From NCBI RefSeq assembly GCF_049803795.1, contig NZ_JBNAGJ010000004.1, forward strand, positions 307,657 through 371,656: a stretch of 64,000 nucleotides of DNA, read 5' to 3'. The notes under the pieces were generated by a model that was given only the letters and a program-made list of their open reading frames with translations, was not told where the DNA came from and did not search any database. This DNA comes from Thalassobius sp002708925. GTDB lineage: Bacteria; Pseudomonadota; Alphaproteobacteria; Rhodobacterales; Rhodobacteraceae. A program made the translations under genes and the position numbers. Shown here piece by piece: positions 8,227 through 16,697 of the stretch. Every line of letters starts with the position of its first letter. The first letter of the stretch is position 1.

Positions 8227-9075
8227 TCAGGAGGTCTGGATGAGCGTTCGGGTGGGGAAGGGAATATCGATTCCGGCGGTGTCCAGGGCCTCTTTGACGG
8301 CGCGTTTCATATCGGCCTGAAAGGCGAAGAAGTCGGGTGAATCCACCCAGACCCGGACCAGGAAATCGACTGAGAAATCGCCCAGGTTGTTGACCTGGAT
8401 AAATGGGGCTGGGTCGGTTTTGGCGCGCGGATCGGCCATGATTGTGGTGCGGATCACGGTTTCGGCCAGTTTGAGATCGGACTCGTAGCTGACTCCGAAG
8501 GTCCATTCGGCCCGGCGGGTCGGGTAGATCGAGAAATTGGTGATCGTGTTGCCCCAGACTCGGGCATTGGGGATGATGATCTGGACATTCGCGGCGCTGG
8601 CCAGCTCGGTATAGTTCAGGGAAATGGATTTGACGGTGCCGGTTTCCCCGCCGATCTGGACGAAGTCCCCCAGTTTGATCGGGCGGAAGAGGATGATCAT
8701 CACGCCGGCTGCCACATTGGACAGCGTGCCCTGAAGCGCCAGGCCAATCGCCAGGCCCGCCGCGCCGATGATGGCAACAAAGGATGTGGTCTGAATGCCA
8801 AAGGTGTTCAGGATGAACAGCCCGGCAAAGATCAGGATCACATAGCGCAGGATATTGCCCAGAAAGGTGAACAGCGTATCGTCGAGGGAGTCGTATTTCA
8901 GACCCAGCCTGATGATCCGGCGGCGCGCCCATCCGGCGACCACGAAACCAAGGATCACGATGGCGATTGCGGCCAGCACGTTGCCCAGGACGGTGGTCAG
9001 GAACTCGGCCGTGAGCATATCGCCCAGGGTGATGCCATTGGTGATTTCGATGCCAAGGATGTCAGAGAAGGTCAT
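8227..9075 (-). CDS. Small-conductance mechanosensitive channel, MscS family
   Basis: A 282-residue inner-membrane channel that opens on hypo-osmotic shock. Three N-terminal hydrophobic helices (about 28-50, 70-90, 98-120) are followed by the pore-lining TM3 segment AAGLAIGLALQGTLSN. The cytoplasmic beta domain starts with FRPIKLGDFVQIGGETGTV and NVQIIIPNARVWGNTITNFS. The length is close to E. coli MscS (286). The start overlaps the pterin dehydratase stop by 4 bp, so it is the last gene of a tightly coupled minus-strand set. Confidence 0.93.
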   Translation of the reverse strand: MTFSDILGIEITNGITLGDMLTAEFLTTVLGNVLAAIAIVILGFVVAGWARRRIIRLGLKYDSLDDTLFTFLGNILRYVILIFAGLFILNTFGIQTTSFVAIIGAAGLAIGLALQGTLSNVAAGVMIILFRPIKLGDFVQIGGETGTVKSISLNYTELASAANVQIIIPNARVWGNTITNFSIYPTRRAEWTFGVSYESDLKLAETVIRTTIMADPRAKTDPAPFIQVNNLGDFSVDFLVRVWVDSPDFFAFQADMKRAVKEALDTAGIDIPFPTRTLIQTS

Positions 9076-9368
9076 GTTGTCAGTTGATCCAGTTTTCGGG
9101 CCAGTTTCACGTCCTGTGCGCTAAGGCCGCCCACGTCATGGGTGGTCAGCGTGACGGTGACGCGGTTCCAGATGTTGGTCCATTCGGGGTGGTGGTTCCA
9201 TTTTTCGGCCCACATAGCCGCGCGGGTCATGAAAGCGAAGGCTTCGGTGAAGTCAGAGAACGCATAGGTCTTGGTTATGGCGTCGCGGCCGTCCAGCAGG
9301 TGCCAGCCCGTTTCCAGAAGCGGATCCAGCATGGTCTTGCGTCCTGTATCGCTGAGTCTTTCGGTCAT
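9072..9368 (-). CDS. phhB: 4a-hydroxytetrahydrobiopterin dehydratase (pterin-4a-carbinolamine dehydratase)
   Basis: A 98-residue enzyme that dehydrates 4a-hydroxytetrahydropterin, recycling the cofactor of aromatic amino acid hydroxylases. The family motif is clear: EKWNHHPEWTNIWNRV, then TTHDVGGLSAQD with the catalytic histidines. The frame is open much further upstream, but ATG 9368 gives the normal family length and overlaps the upstream gene by 4 bp. No phenylalanine hydroxylase gene is in the window, so the physiological partner (perhaps molybdopterin or folate side-reactions) is not shown. Confidence 0.92.
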   Translation of the reverse strand: MTERLSDTGRKTMLDPLLETGWHLLDGRDAITKTYAFSDFTEAFAFMTRAAMWAEKWNHHPEWTNIWNRVTVTLTTHDVGGLSAQDVKLARKLDQLTT

Positions 9369-10543
9369 TGGTGATCCTCTGTTTGGGCCCTCTTGAAGGG
9401 GCCATAGTCTGTCAGGATGTCGATTTCTTGGGCTACGGCCTGGCGTTCGCCTTGCAGGAATTGCTCTACCGCGCGGGCAAAGCCGGCATCCGCGATCCAG
9501 TGCAGCGAATGCGTTTCCACCGGCAGGTAGCCGCGGGCTAGCTTGTGATCGCCCTGGGCACCGGCCTCGACTTTTTGCAGGCCCTGGGCGATGGCATAGT
9601 CGATGGCCTGATAATAGCACGCTTCGAAATGCAGGCAGGGATAATCCTGAATGCAGCCCCAGTAGCGGCCAAACAGCGTATCCTGCCCGATGAAGTTCAG
9701 CGCCCCAGCGATGGGCACGCCGTCCTGTTCGGCCAGCACCAGCAGGGTGTCGTCGCGCATTGTGTCGTGGGCGATTTCGAAAAACGCGCGGGTCAAATAG
9801 GGCGAGCCCCATTTGCGCGCGCCGGTGTCCTGATAGAATTGCCAGAAGGCATCCCAGTGATGCGCTTTGATGTCGTCCCCTGTCAATTGCCGGATGCTGC
9901 CGCCAAAGCCCTGCGCGACACGGCGTTCCTTGCGAATGGTTTTACGCTTGCGCGAGGACAGGGCGGCCAGAAATCCGTCAAAATCCGTGTAGCCGTCATT
10001 AAGCCAGTGAAACTGCTGCCCGGTGCGGTGCAGCAGGCCCATCTGCTGGCCTGCCAGCGATTCCGCCTGCGTGCAGAAGGTCACATGCAGGGATGAGACC
10101 TGGTGTTCCGAGGCCAGTTGCACCGCGCCCTGGATTAAGGCGGACATGCCGGCCAGTTCCGCGCCCGGCAGGGTCAGGAAACGCGGGCCGGTGACGGGCG
10201 TGAAGGGCACGGCCAGTTGCAGCTTGGGATAATAGCGCCCGCCTGCGCGCTCATAGGCGTGGGCCCAGGAATGATCAAAGACATATTCGCCCTGGCTGTG
10301 GGATTTGGCATAAAGCGGCGCGCAGGCGATCAGCGTGTCCCCGCGTTTGGCCAGCAGATATTGCGGCTGCCACCCCGTGCCTGGCCCGACGGAGCCGCTG
10401 TTTTCCAGCGCAGACAGAAACCGATAGGTCGTGAAAGGGTCCGGCGCGCGGCCATCGCCCGCGCGGGCGCAGGCGTCCCACGCAGAGGGGTCTACCTGGC
10501 CAAGGCTGCCAAGCACCTGAATCTCTATAGTCTCTTGCGCCAT
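9365..10543 (-). CDS. GNAT/FemAB-like protein, DUF482 (peptidogalycan biosynthesis family)
   Basis: A 392-residue protein of the COG3146/DUF482 family, which has a double GNAT-like fold. Recognisable segments are FTTYRFLSALENSGSVG near the N-terminus, FDHSWAHAYERAG, the basic SSRKRKTIRKERR region and HFEACYYQAIDYAI near the end. Family members are annotated as acyltransferases with unknown acceptors; the peptidoglycan name is historical and unproven. It heads a 4-bp-overlapping chain with phhB and mscS. The assignment to family is firm; the reaction is not known. Confidence 0.85.
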   Translation of the reverse strand: MAQETIEIQVLGSLGQVDPSAWDACARAGDGRAPDPFTTYRFLSALENSGSVGPGTGWQPQYLLAKRGDTLIACAPLYAKSHSQGEYVFDHSWAHAYERAGGRYYPKLQLAVPFTPVTGPRFLTLPGAELAGMSALIQGAVQLASEHQVSSLHVTFCTQAESLAGQQMGLLHRTGQQFHWLNDGYTDFDGFLAALSSRKRKTIRKERRVAQGFGGSIRQLTGDDIKAHHWDAFWQFYQDTGARKWGSPYLTRAFFEIAHDTMRDDTLLVLAEQDGVPIAGALNFIGQDTLFGRYWGCIQDYPCLHFEACYYQAIDYAIAQGLQKVEAGAQGDHKLARGYLPVETHSLHWIADAGFARAVEQFLQGERQAVAQEIDILTDYGPFKRAQTEDHQ

Positions 10544-10592
10544 CTGTCCCTTGCGTCCCTTTTGGCAGTATCTGAGCCAAAATTGCCCCGGA

Positions 10593-11360
10593 TCAAGCGG
10601 GGATCGCGGCGGCGTAGCCCTCGAAGGTCACATTTTCCGCGATCTTGCGGGCTTCTGCCTCGGCCTGAGCCGAGCGGATGGTCCAGCACAGCACATGGGC
10701 ACCGCGGTTTTTCAGATCCACAACGCGCGGGCGAGGCAGGTCGGCGGCTTCGTGACTGATGAAACAGGCTCCGACCGAGTCATAGTCGGGGATTTCGCGC
10801 AGCCTGTCGCGGGTGCGGGCGGGCAGCAGCTGCCAATCCGCGGGGGTATAGGCGCTGGTGGTCAGCCCGCGCGGCACGTCAGGCGCAAGAATCTGCATTT
10901 GCAGCATAGAGTGCGGGTTGAAAGACATCACCGCCACCTTGCCGGTGTATCCGGTCAGGGCCTGGGCGGTTGCGCGCTCCAGCAGGCCAACATTTGCGCC
11001 CATTGCGCCGTCCTGATCCTTTAGCTCGACCAGCAGAGGCACGCGCCCGCCGATCAGATCCAGCATCTCAGGGAACGTGCGGATCGTGTCCGCCCCGCCC
11101 GCTAAGGCGATCTGCGCCAACTCCTTGGCCGTTCGCCCCCGGATCGGGCCGTTTTCACCCGTCAGGCGCCCCAGGTCATAGTCGTGAAACACCATCGCCT
11201 GCCCGTCTTTGGACAGTTGCAGGTCAATCTCAATCCCATAGCCCGCGTCTATCGCGGCCCGGATCGCGCTGACCGAGTTTTCCACCCGGCCGGCGCGGAT
11301 GTCATGATAGGCGCGATGCGCGATCGGGGCTTTCAGGAACCCCCGTGGCAGGGGGCTCAT
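10593..11360 (-). CDS. Glycerophosphodiester phosphodiesterase
   Basis: A 255-residue TIM-barrel enzyme that hydrolyses glycerophosphodiesters to glycerol 3-phosphate and an alcohol. The GDPD catalytic signature is seen at the N-terminus: IAHRAYH, then ENSVSAI and the metal-binding GIEIDLQLSKDG followed by VFHDYDLGRLT. No signal peptide is visible, so it is the cytoplasmic UgpQ-like type. It overlaps the upstream ridA gene by 4 bp (11357-11360). It lies 49 bp upstream of the DUF482 gene on the same strand and may share its transcript. Confidence 0.92.
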   Translation of the reverse strand: MSPLPRGFLKAPIAHRAYHDIRAGRVENSVSAIRAAIDAGYGIEIDLQLSKDGQAMVFHDYDLGRLTGENGPIRGRTAKELAQIALAGGADTIRTFPEMLDLIGGRVPLLVELKDQDGAMGANVGLLERATAQALTGYTGKVAVMSFNPHSMLQMQILAPDVPRGLTTSAYTPADWQLLPARTRDRLREIPDYDSVGACFISHEAADLPRPRVVDLKNRGAHVLCWTIRSAQAEAEARKIAENVTFEGYAAAIPA

Positions 11361-11821
11361 TTGATCTGGAAAATGGCTTCGATTTCGACGGCCACGCCCA
11401 GCGGCAGGGCGGCGGCGGACACCGCCGAGCGCGCATGGCGGCCCTTGTCGCCCAGGGCCTCGACCAGGAAATCCGAGGCCCCGTTAACCACCTGGGGCTG
11501 TTCCACATAATCGGGTGTCGAGTTCACGAAACCGACCAGTTTGACCACCCTTTCCAGCCGGTCTATATCCCCCCCGCAGGCGGCCTTTAGCTGCGCTAAC
11601 AGGCTGATTGCACAGGTTTTTGCGGCGGCAGCGCCATCGGCGGTCAGCAGGTCGTCGCCCAGTTTTCCGGTGATGAACCCATTCGCATCCGCAGATACCT
11701 GGCCGGACACATACACCATGTCCCCCACGATCACATAGGGCACATAATTCGCAGCCGGGGCTGGCGCGTCGGGCAGGGTGATGCCCAGTTCAGCCAGGCG
11801 GGTTTCGATGGTTCCGGTCAT
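11357..11821 (-). CDS. RidA/YjgF family enamine/imine deaminase
   Basis: A 154-residue member of the Rid family, slightly longer than the classic RidA (about 128). It shows VYVSGQVSADANGFITG and ends with ALPLGVAVEIEAIF; the arginine of GRHARSAVSAAALP aligns with the catalytic Arg of the deaminating subfamily. RidA enzymes hydrolyse reactive enamines and imines released by PLP enzymes. Members of this longer subgroup (Rid1-Rid7 types) vary in activity, so the exact substrate is open. It is translationally coupled to the glycerophosphodiesterase downstream. Confidence 0.88.
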   Translation of the reverse strand: MTGTIETRLAELGITLPDAPAPAANYVPYVIVGDMVYVSGQVSADANGFITGKLGDDLLTADGAAAAKTCAISLLAQLKAACGGDIDRLERVVKLVGFVNSTPDYVEQPQVVNGASDFLVEALGDKGRHARSAVSAAALPLGVAVEIEAIFQIK

Positions 11822-11884
11822 GTCCGTATCCTTGCGTTTGAACGTGCGCGCAGGCTAGCGCACCGCCCGGCGAATGCAAGACGC

Positions 11885-13192
11885 CTATTCGCGGAAGGCC
11901 TTGGTGAAATAGTCCGACAGGGGCTTGATCAGATAGGCCAGAGGCGTGCGGTCCTTGGTGCGGATGAAGGTCTCGACGGGCATTCCGGGCAGCAGTTTGG
12001 CCCCGTCCGGCAGGCGCGACAGCTCTCCCTCGTTGGGCAGAACCTCAATCCGGTAAAAAGCGGCCTGGGTGGCCTGATCAGTAAACGCATCCGCCGAGAT
12101 TTGCGCGACTTTGCCAAACAATTCCGGGGTGTCCCGCTGATCGAATGTCGAAAACCGCAATGTCACGTCCTGCCCAAGGAAAATCTGATCCACATGAATC
12201 GGAGGCACCTGCGCGGCCACCACCAGAGGCCGGTCCTGAGGCACAAGAAACAGCACGGGATCGGCGGGTTTGATGACCGAACGGGGGGCGAAAAACTGTA
12301 GCCCATACACGACTCCGGACACCGGTGCCCGCAGGTTCAGACGCTGTAGTTTTTGCAGCGTCGCGCGTCGGTTTTCTGCCGATTCCAGCTCGCGATATTG
12401 CAGGTCGCGCAGGGTGGTCAGGGCCTCTTCGCGGCGCAGCGTGTCCTTTTTCAGGATTTCCAGCTCAATCTCGGTGATCCGCCCCTCGGCCTGCGCCCGT
12501 TCCGAGGCCAGTTGCCCGACCTGCCCGGCCAGCTTTGCCTCCTCTCTTTGCAGGGAAAGAACCCGCGCGGCCTGCGCCAGGCCCTTTTCCAGCAGGGTGC
12601 GCTGGCTGGCCAGTTCCTCTTGGATCAGGTCCAGCTGTGCGGACAGTGCGCTGCGCTGCGCGTCGATGCCCTCGATCTGGCTGCTGATCTGCCCGCGGCG
12701 TTTTTCCAGTTGCGCGATCTCCTGACGCACAGAATCCAAGCGCGCCTGCAACAGTTGCGCCTGCCCCTGCATCAGTTCCAGCACCTTGGGGTCGGCCGCG
12801 CCGGCCTCTTGCAGGCGGGGATCGAACCGGATGTCAGCGCGGCCGTCGCGCTCGGCCTCCAGGCGGCCACGGCGGGCCATCAGCTCGTAAAGCTGGCCTT
12901 CGATGATTGTCAGCTGGGTTTGCAGATCGTCCGGATCCAGGCGGATCAGCATCTGTCCGGCCTCGACGAAATCGCCCTCGTCCACCAGAATATCCTGAAT
13001 GACGCCGCCGTCGGGATGCTGCACGACCTGCCGGTTCTGGTCTACCTCGACCTGCCCCGAGGCAATCACCGCGCCCGAGATATTCGTCAGCGCCGCCCAG
13101 CCGCCGAAACCGGCGAGCAGCACCACCAGCGCTGCCAGCCCCAGCGTCAGCGGGCCGCGCACCGGGAATTTCGTGGTGTCTGTCCGGGTCAT
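11885..13192 (-). CDS. HlyD family type I secretion periplasmic adaptor
   Basis: A 435-residue membrane fusion protein that bridges the inner-membrane ABC exporter and an outer-membrane TolC-like channel. One N-terminal transmembrane helix (about 14-36, LTLGLAALVVLLAGFGGWAAL) is followed by a lipoyl-like beta segment (GGVIQDILVDEGDFVEAGQ), a long coiled coil rich in Gln, Glu and Arg (about 115-280), and the second lipoyl half with LRAPVSGVVYGLQFF. The start overlaps the ABC exporter stop by 4 bp. No TolC gene or RTX substrate lies in the window. Confidence 0.92.
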   Translation of the reverse strand: MTRTDTTKFPVRGPLTLGLAALVVLLAGFGGWAALTNISGAVIASGQVEVDQNRQVVQHPDGGVIQDILVDEGDFVEAGQMLIRLDPDDLQTQLTIIEGQLYELMARRGRLEAERDGRADIRFDPRLQEAGAADPKVLELMQGQAQLLQARLDSVRQEIAQLEKRRGQISSQIEGIDAQRSALSAQLDLIQEELASQRTLLEKGLAQAARVLSLQREEAKLAGQVGQLASERAQAEGRITEIELEILKKDTLRREEALTTLRDLQYRELESAENRRATLQKLQRLNLRAPVSGVVYGLQFFAPRSVIKPADPVLFLVPQDRPLVVAAQVPPIHVDQIFLGQDVTLRFSTFDQRDTPELFGKVAQISADAFTDQATQAAFYRIEVLPNEGELSRLPDGAKLLPGMPVETFIRTKDRTPLAYLIKPLSDYFTKAFRE

Positions 13193-14922
13193 TGGACGCC
13201 CCCCTGATTATCGCCGCGCGCCAGGGCCTGTCGGTTCTGTACGACTTTTTTAAGTACATCGTCTTTGGGGCCAAAGGCGCGGACCTGGCCGCCGTCCAGC
13301 ATCAGCAGCAGATCGCATTCCTGAATGGCGGCGGGGCGGTGGGCCATGATCAGCACGGATTTGCCCTCGGATTTCATGGCGCGGATGGCGTTGTTCAGGG
13401 CCTGGCTGCCTTCGTTATCCAGATTTGAGTTCGGCTCGTCCAGAACCAGGATCACCGGGTCCGAATACATTGCGCGCGCCAGGCCGATCCGTTGGATCTG
13501 ACCGCCCGACAGACGCCCGCCCGAGGCCGCAACGCGGGTGTCGTACCCCTCGGGCATCTTCAGGATCATCGCGTGGGCGTCGGCCTTTTTCGCGGCGGCG
13601 ACGATTTTGGCCGCATCCGGGGTGGGGGACAGGCGGGCGATGTTTTCGGCAATCGTGCCGTCGAACAGCTCTACCCGTTGTGGCAGATAGCCGATCAGCT
13701 GGCCCAGAACGGAGGGGTCGTATTGCTCGATCGATGCCCCATCCAGACGGATTTTCCCACCTGCGGGCCGCCACAGCCCGGTGATTGCGCGCGCCAGCGT
13801 GGATTTCCCCGCGCCCGAGGTGCCAATGACGCCCAGAGCCTGCCCCGGCTGCACCACGAAATTCACCATCCGCAGCGTGGCCTGCGATTGTCCGGGCGGG
13901 ACCAGCGTCAATTGCTGCACCTCCAGCTTGGCCTGGGGCGTGGGCAGGGCGGTGCGCGGCTGTTCGGGCGGGACGGTGCCCAGCAGCAGCGCCAGGCTTT
14001 CCCAACCTTTGGCGGCGCGCTGGAACAGGGGCCATTGACCGATGGCCAGCTCGATCGGGGCCAAGGCGCGGCCCATCAGGATGGAGCCCGCAATCATTGC
14101 ACCGGGGCTTAGTTCGCCCACCAGCACCAGATAGGCGCCCAGCCCCAGCATGGCCGATTGCAGGAACAGGCGGAAGGTCTTGGTCAGGACGCTGAACAGC
14201 CCCCCCATATCCGAGGCCGCCAGCGATTGTCGCAGCGCCTGATCGCGGGCTGTCTGCCAGCGATGAAAGCTGGCCTCGCGCATTCCCATGGCCTGCACCA
14301 TTTCCGCTTCATTCACCATTTGCCCCGAGATCTGCTCGGACTGAACGGTGGCCATATTGGCGCGGGCGACGGGCAGGCGCGTGGTGGCCTGATTCAGGAT
14401 GGTCAGCAGGATCAGGATCGCCCCGCCTCCGATTGCCAGATAGCCCAGCCAGGGGTGAAACAGCAAAATCCCGGCCAGGAAAATGGGGGTCCAGGGCATA
14501 TCGAACAGCGCCATCAGCGGCGGAGAAATCAGCAATCGCTGGATCGATTCCAGATCGCGCAGCCCGGTGGCGCTGCTTTCGTCCGGCGCGATCGAGGATT
14601 TTCGGATCACGGCGTCAAACACACGTTGATCCAGCCGCGCCTGAAACCGCGAACCCACCCGCGCCATGATCCTTGCGCGCGAGAAGTCCAGCAATCCCAT
14701 CATCCCATACAGGAACCCGACAATCAGGGTCAGCCCGAACAATGTTTCAAACGACCGGCTGCCCAGCACCCGGTCATAGACCTGCAGCATGTAGAGCGGC
14801 CCGGTCAGCATCAGCAGGTTCACGAAAAAACTGAAGAGTCCGACGGTCCAAAAGAGCCCGCGACTCTCGCGTCGCGCGGCGCGCAGCTCGTCTTTGCCAG
14901 CTTCTATTTTTGGGTTCTTCAT
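13189..14922 (-). CDS. Type I secretion ABC exporter, PrtD/AprD type permease-ATPase
   Basis: A 577-residue fused transporter: a six-helix membrane domain (about 20-320) with TGPLYMLQVYDRVLGSRS typical of the PrtD family, then an ATPase domain with Walker A GTSGAGKST (about 366-374), signature LSGGQIQRIGLARAM and Walker B VILVLDEP. It lacks the C39 peptidase-like N-terminal domain of HlyB, so it belongs to the RTX-protease/lipase exporter class. It forms an operon with the HlyD adaptor. The secreted substrate is not adjacent, which means it is encoded elsewhere. The intergenic stretch 14923-15102 holds no gene. Confidence 0.93.
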   Translation of the reverse strand: MKNPKIEAGKDELRAARRESRGLFWTVGLFSFFVNLLMLTGPLYMLQVYDRVLGSRSFETLFGLTLIVGFLYGMMGLLDFSRARIMARVGSRFQARLDQRVFDAVIRKSSIAPDESSATGLRDLESIQRLLISPPLMALFDMPWTPIFLAGILLFHPWLGYLAIGGGAILILLTILNQATTRLPVARANMATVQSEQISGQMVNEAEMVQAMGMREASFHRWQTARDQALRQSLAASDMGGLFSVLTKTFRLFLQSAMLGLGAYLVLVGELSPGAMIAGSILMGRALAPIELAIGQWPLFQRAAKGWESLALLLGTVPPEQPRTALPTPQAKLEVQQLTLVPPGQSQATLRMVNFVVQPGQALGVIGTSGAGKSTLARAITGLWRPAGGKIRLDGASIEQYDPSVLGQLIGYLPQRVELFDGTIAENIARLSPTPDAAKIVAAAKKADAHAMILKMPEGYDTRVAASGGRLSGGQIQRIGLARAMYSDPVILVLDEPNSNLDNEGSQALNNAIRAMKSEGKSVLIMAHRPAAIQECDLLLMLDGGQVRAFGPKDDVLKKVVQNRQALARGDNQGGVQ

Positions 14923-15102
14923 TCTCTGAGGTCCGGTTTTCCCATGGCCTGCCCTTTCGGTTTGTGGCGTTTTGCTGTAATTGCAACGCCCAAAGCTCTG
15001 TCACACATCTGCCACAGAGAATTGACTTGCCGGACAGGGTGGCTGGGCTTCCTTAATACTTCGACTAAATAGATCACCAAACGACTGATATTGGAAAAAA
15101 AC

Positions 15103-15876
15103 GTGCCGGTACAGCATTACAATATCCCTTCTTCCGTTTTGCCTAAGTTGGGCGCGGCCGTGTTGATTGCGGCTTTGGCCGGGTGCACCGTTGCGGGGCC
15201 CGACCATCCGCAAGGCGAGATTTTCGATCCCTATGAAGAGGGCAACCGTAAAACCCACGAATTCAACCGCGCCCTGGACCGGGCTCTGGTGCGGCCTGCC
15301 GCCAAGGGCTATGTGACCGTCGTCCCCGAGGGCATCGCGATCAGCGTCGGTAATTTCGCGGAAAACCTGGGCGAGCCGTCCTCGGCTGTGAACCACGCGC
15401 TTCAGGGGGATGTGCCGGGCGTGGCGCGGAACGTGACCCGCTTCGTGATCAACGTGACACTGGGCTTTGGCGGGCTGTTCGACGCGGCCTCGGATCTGGG
15501 GCTGTATCCGGACGAATCCGATTTCGGCGAAACCCTGCATGTCTGGGGTGCCCCCGAGGGCGCCTATGTAGAGCTCCCCGCGCTTGGCCCGTCCACCGAA
15601 CGCGACGCTGCGGGCAAGGTGGTGGATCTGTTCACCAACCCGCTCAGCTATGTTTTGCCGACGCGCGAACGCAACATTGGCAAGGTCGCCGAAGTTGCGG
15701 CAAAAGTAGGAGACCGGGGCCGCTATGCGGATATCGTCGATTCCATCCTCTATGAAAGCGCCGACAGCTACGCGCAGGGACGGACCATGTACCTGCAAAA
15801 TCGCCGGCACGAACTGGGAATGGCCACCGAGGATACCTATATCGCCCCAGAAGACATCGACACGGATGGGTTTTAA
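15103..15876 (+). CDS. mlaA: MlaA (VacJ) family outer-membrane lipoprotein
   Basis: Part of the Mla system, which removes misplaced phospholipids from the outer leaflet of the outer membrane. The N-terminus carries a hydrophobic stretch ending in a lipobox, AALAGC, so the mature protein is lipid-anchored. The conserved body starts with FDPYEEGNRKTHEFNRALD and includes FVINVTLGFGGLFD and DFGETLHVWG. I chose GTG 15103 because GGAAA lies just upstream; TTG 15091 is the alternative (4 residues longer). The mlaC gene follows 13 bp downstream. The importer genes mlaFED are not in the window. Confidence 0.92.
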   Translation: MPVQHYNIPSSVLPKLGAAVLIAALAGCTVAGPDHPQGEIFDPYEEGNRKTHEFNRALDRALVRPAAKGYVTVVPEGIAISVGNFAENLGEPSSAVNHALQGDVPGVARNVTRFVINVTLGFGGLFDAASDLGLYPDESDFGETLHVWGAPEGAYVELPALGPSTERDAAGKVVDLFTNPLSYVLPTRERNIGKVAEVAAKVGDRGRYADIVDSILYESADSYAQGRTMYLQNRRHELGMATEDTYIAPEDIDTDGF

Positions 15877-15889
15877 GAAGGGTACTTAA

Positions 15890-16483
15890 ATGTCGTATTT
15901 TTCCCGCCGAATTTTTCTGGCCGCTACCGGGGCCAGCCTGGCGCTGCCGGGGCAGGCTCTGGCTTTGAACAACGCGCAGGCTGAAACGCTGGTGAATGCG
16001 CTGGTGTCCGAGATCAACCGGGTCATCGACTCGGGCAAATCCGAACGGGCGATGATTGGCGATTTCGAGGTGATTTTCCGCAAATATGCCGATCTGCCCT
16101 ATATCGCCGCCTATGCCATGGGCGTGGACGGTCGCCGCGCCAGCAGCGCACAGAAGAAATCCTTCACCGAGGCCTTCACCGGCTATGTCTCGCGCAAATA
16201 CGGCAAACGGTTCCGTGAATTCATCGGGGGGCGGCTCGAAGTGCAGGGCGTGCAAAAGGTCAAAAGCTTCTATCAGGTGCGCACCATCGCCCACCTGCGC
16301 GGCGAAGCCCCGTTCGAGCTGGACTTCCATGTTTCGGATCGCACCGGCAAGGATCTGTTCTTCAACATGTATATTGAAGGCATCAACATGCTGCTGACCG
16401 AACGCGAAGAAATCGGCGCCATGCTGGATCGCCGCAAAGGCGATATCGACCAGATGATCACGGATTTGAAGAAAACCGGCTGA
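15890..16483 (+). CDS. mlaC: MlaC family periplasmic phospholipid-binding protein
   Basis: A 197-residue periplasmic shuttle (MlaC/Ttg2D family) that carries phospholipid between MlaA at the outer membrane and the MlaFEDB complex at the inner membrane. The N-terminus has an RR-containing signal sequence (SRRIFLAATGASLALPGQALA). Family segments include DFEVIFRKYADLPYIAAYAMG and the late MYIEGINMLLTEREEIG. It is the second gene of an mlaA-mlaC operon. The twin arginine suggests possible Tat export, but the motif is not a perfect SRRxFLK. Confidence 0.88.
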   Translation: MSYFSRRIFLAATGASLALPGQALALNNAQAETLVNALVSEINRVIDSGKSERAMIGDFEVIFRKYADLPYIAAYAMGVDGRRASSAQKKSFTEAFTGYVSRKYGKRFREFIGGRLEVQGVQKVKSFYQVRTIAHLRGEAPFELDFHVSDRTGKDLFFNMYIEGINMLLTEREEIGAMLDRRKGDIDQMITDLKKTG

Positions 16484-16697
16484 TCCGGCCCGCTTCAAAC
16501 CAGACCGCCGTCCCTGCGCAAGCCTCTATAAATCACCCTGGTGATTGCCGGGCGCTGGGGCGGCTTTCTCGTCTTCACACTGCGGGGGCTAAGATGCGTC
16601 ACCGTCCGGCAGCCCGAGACGGCGGCAAAGCCGACGACGAGCAGACAAGCGCGCGTTAGCGCTCCTTTGGATCAAGGCCCGGAAACGCCCCCCCGGA

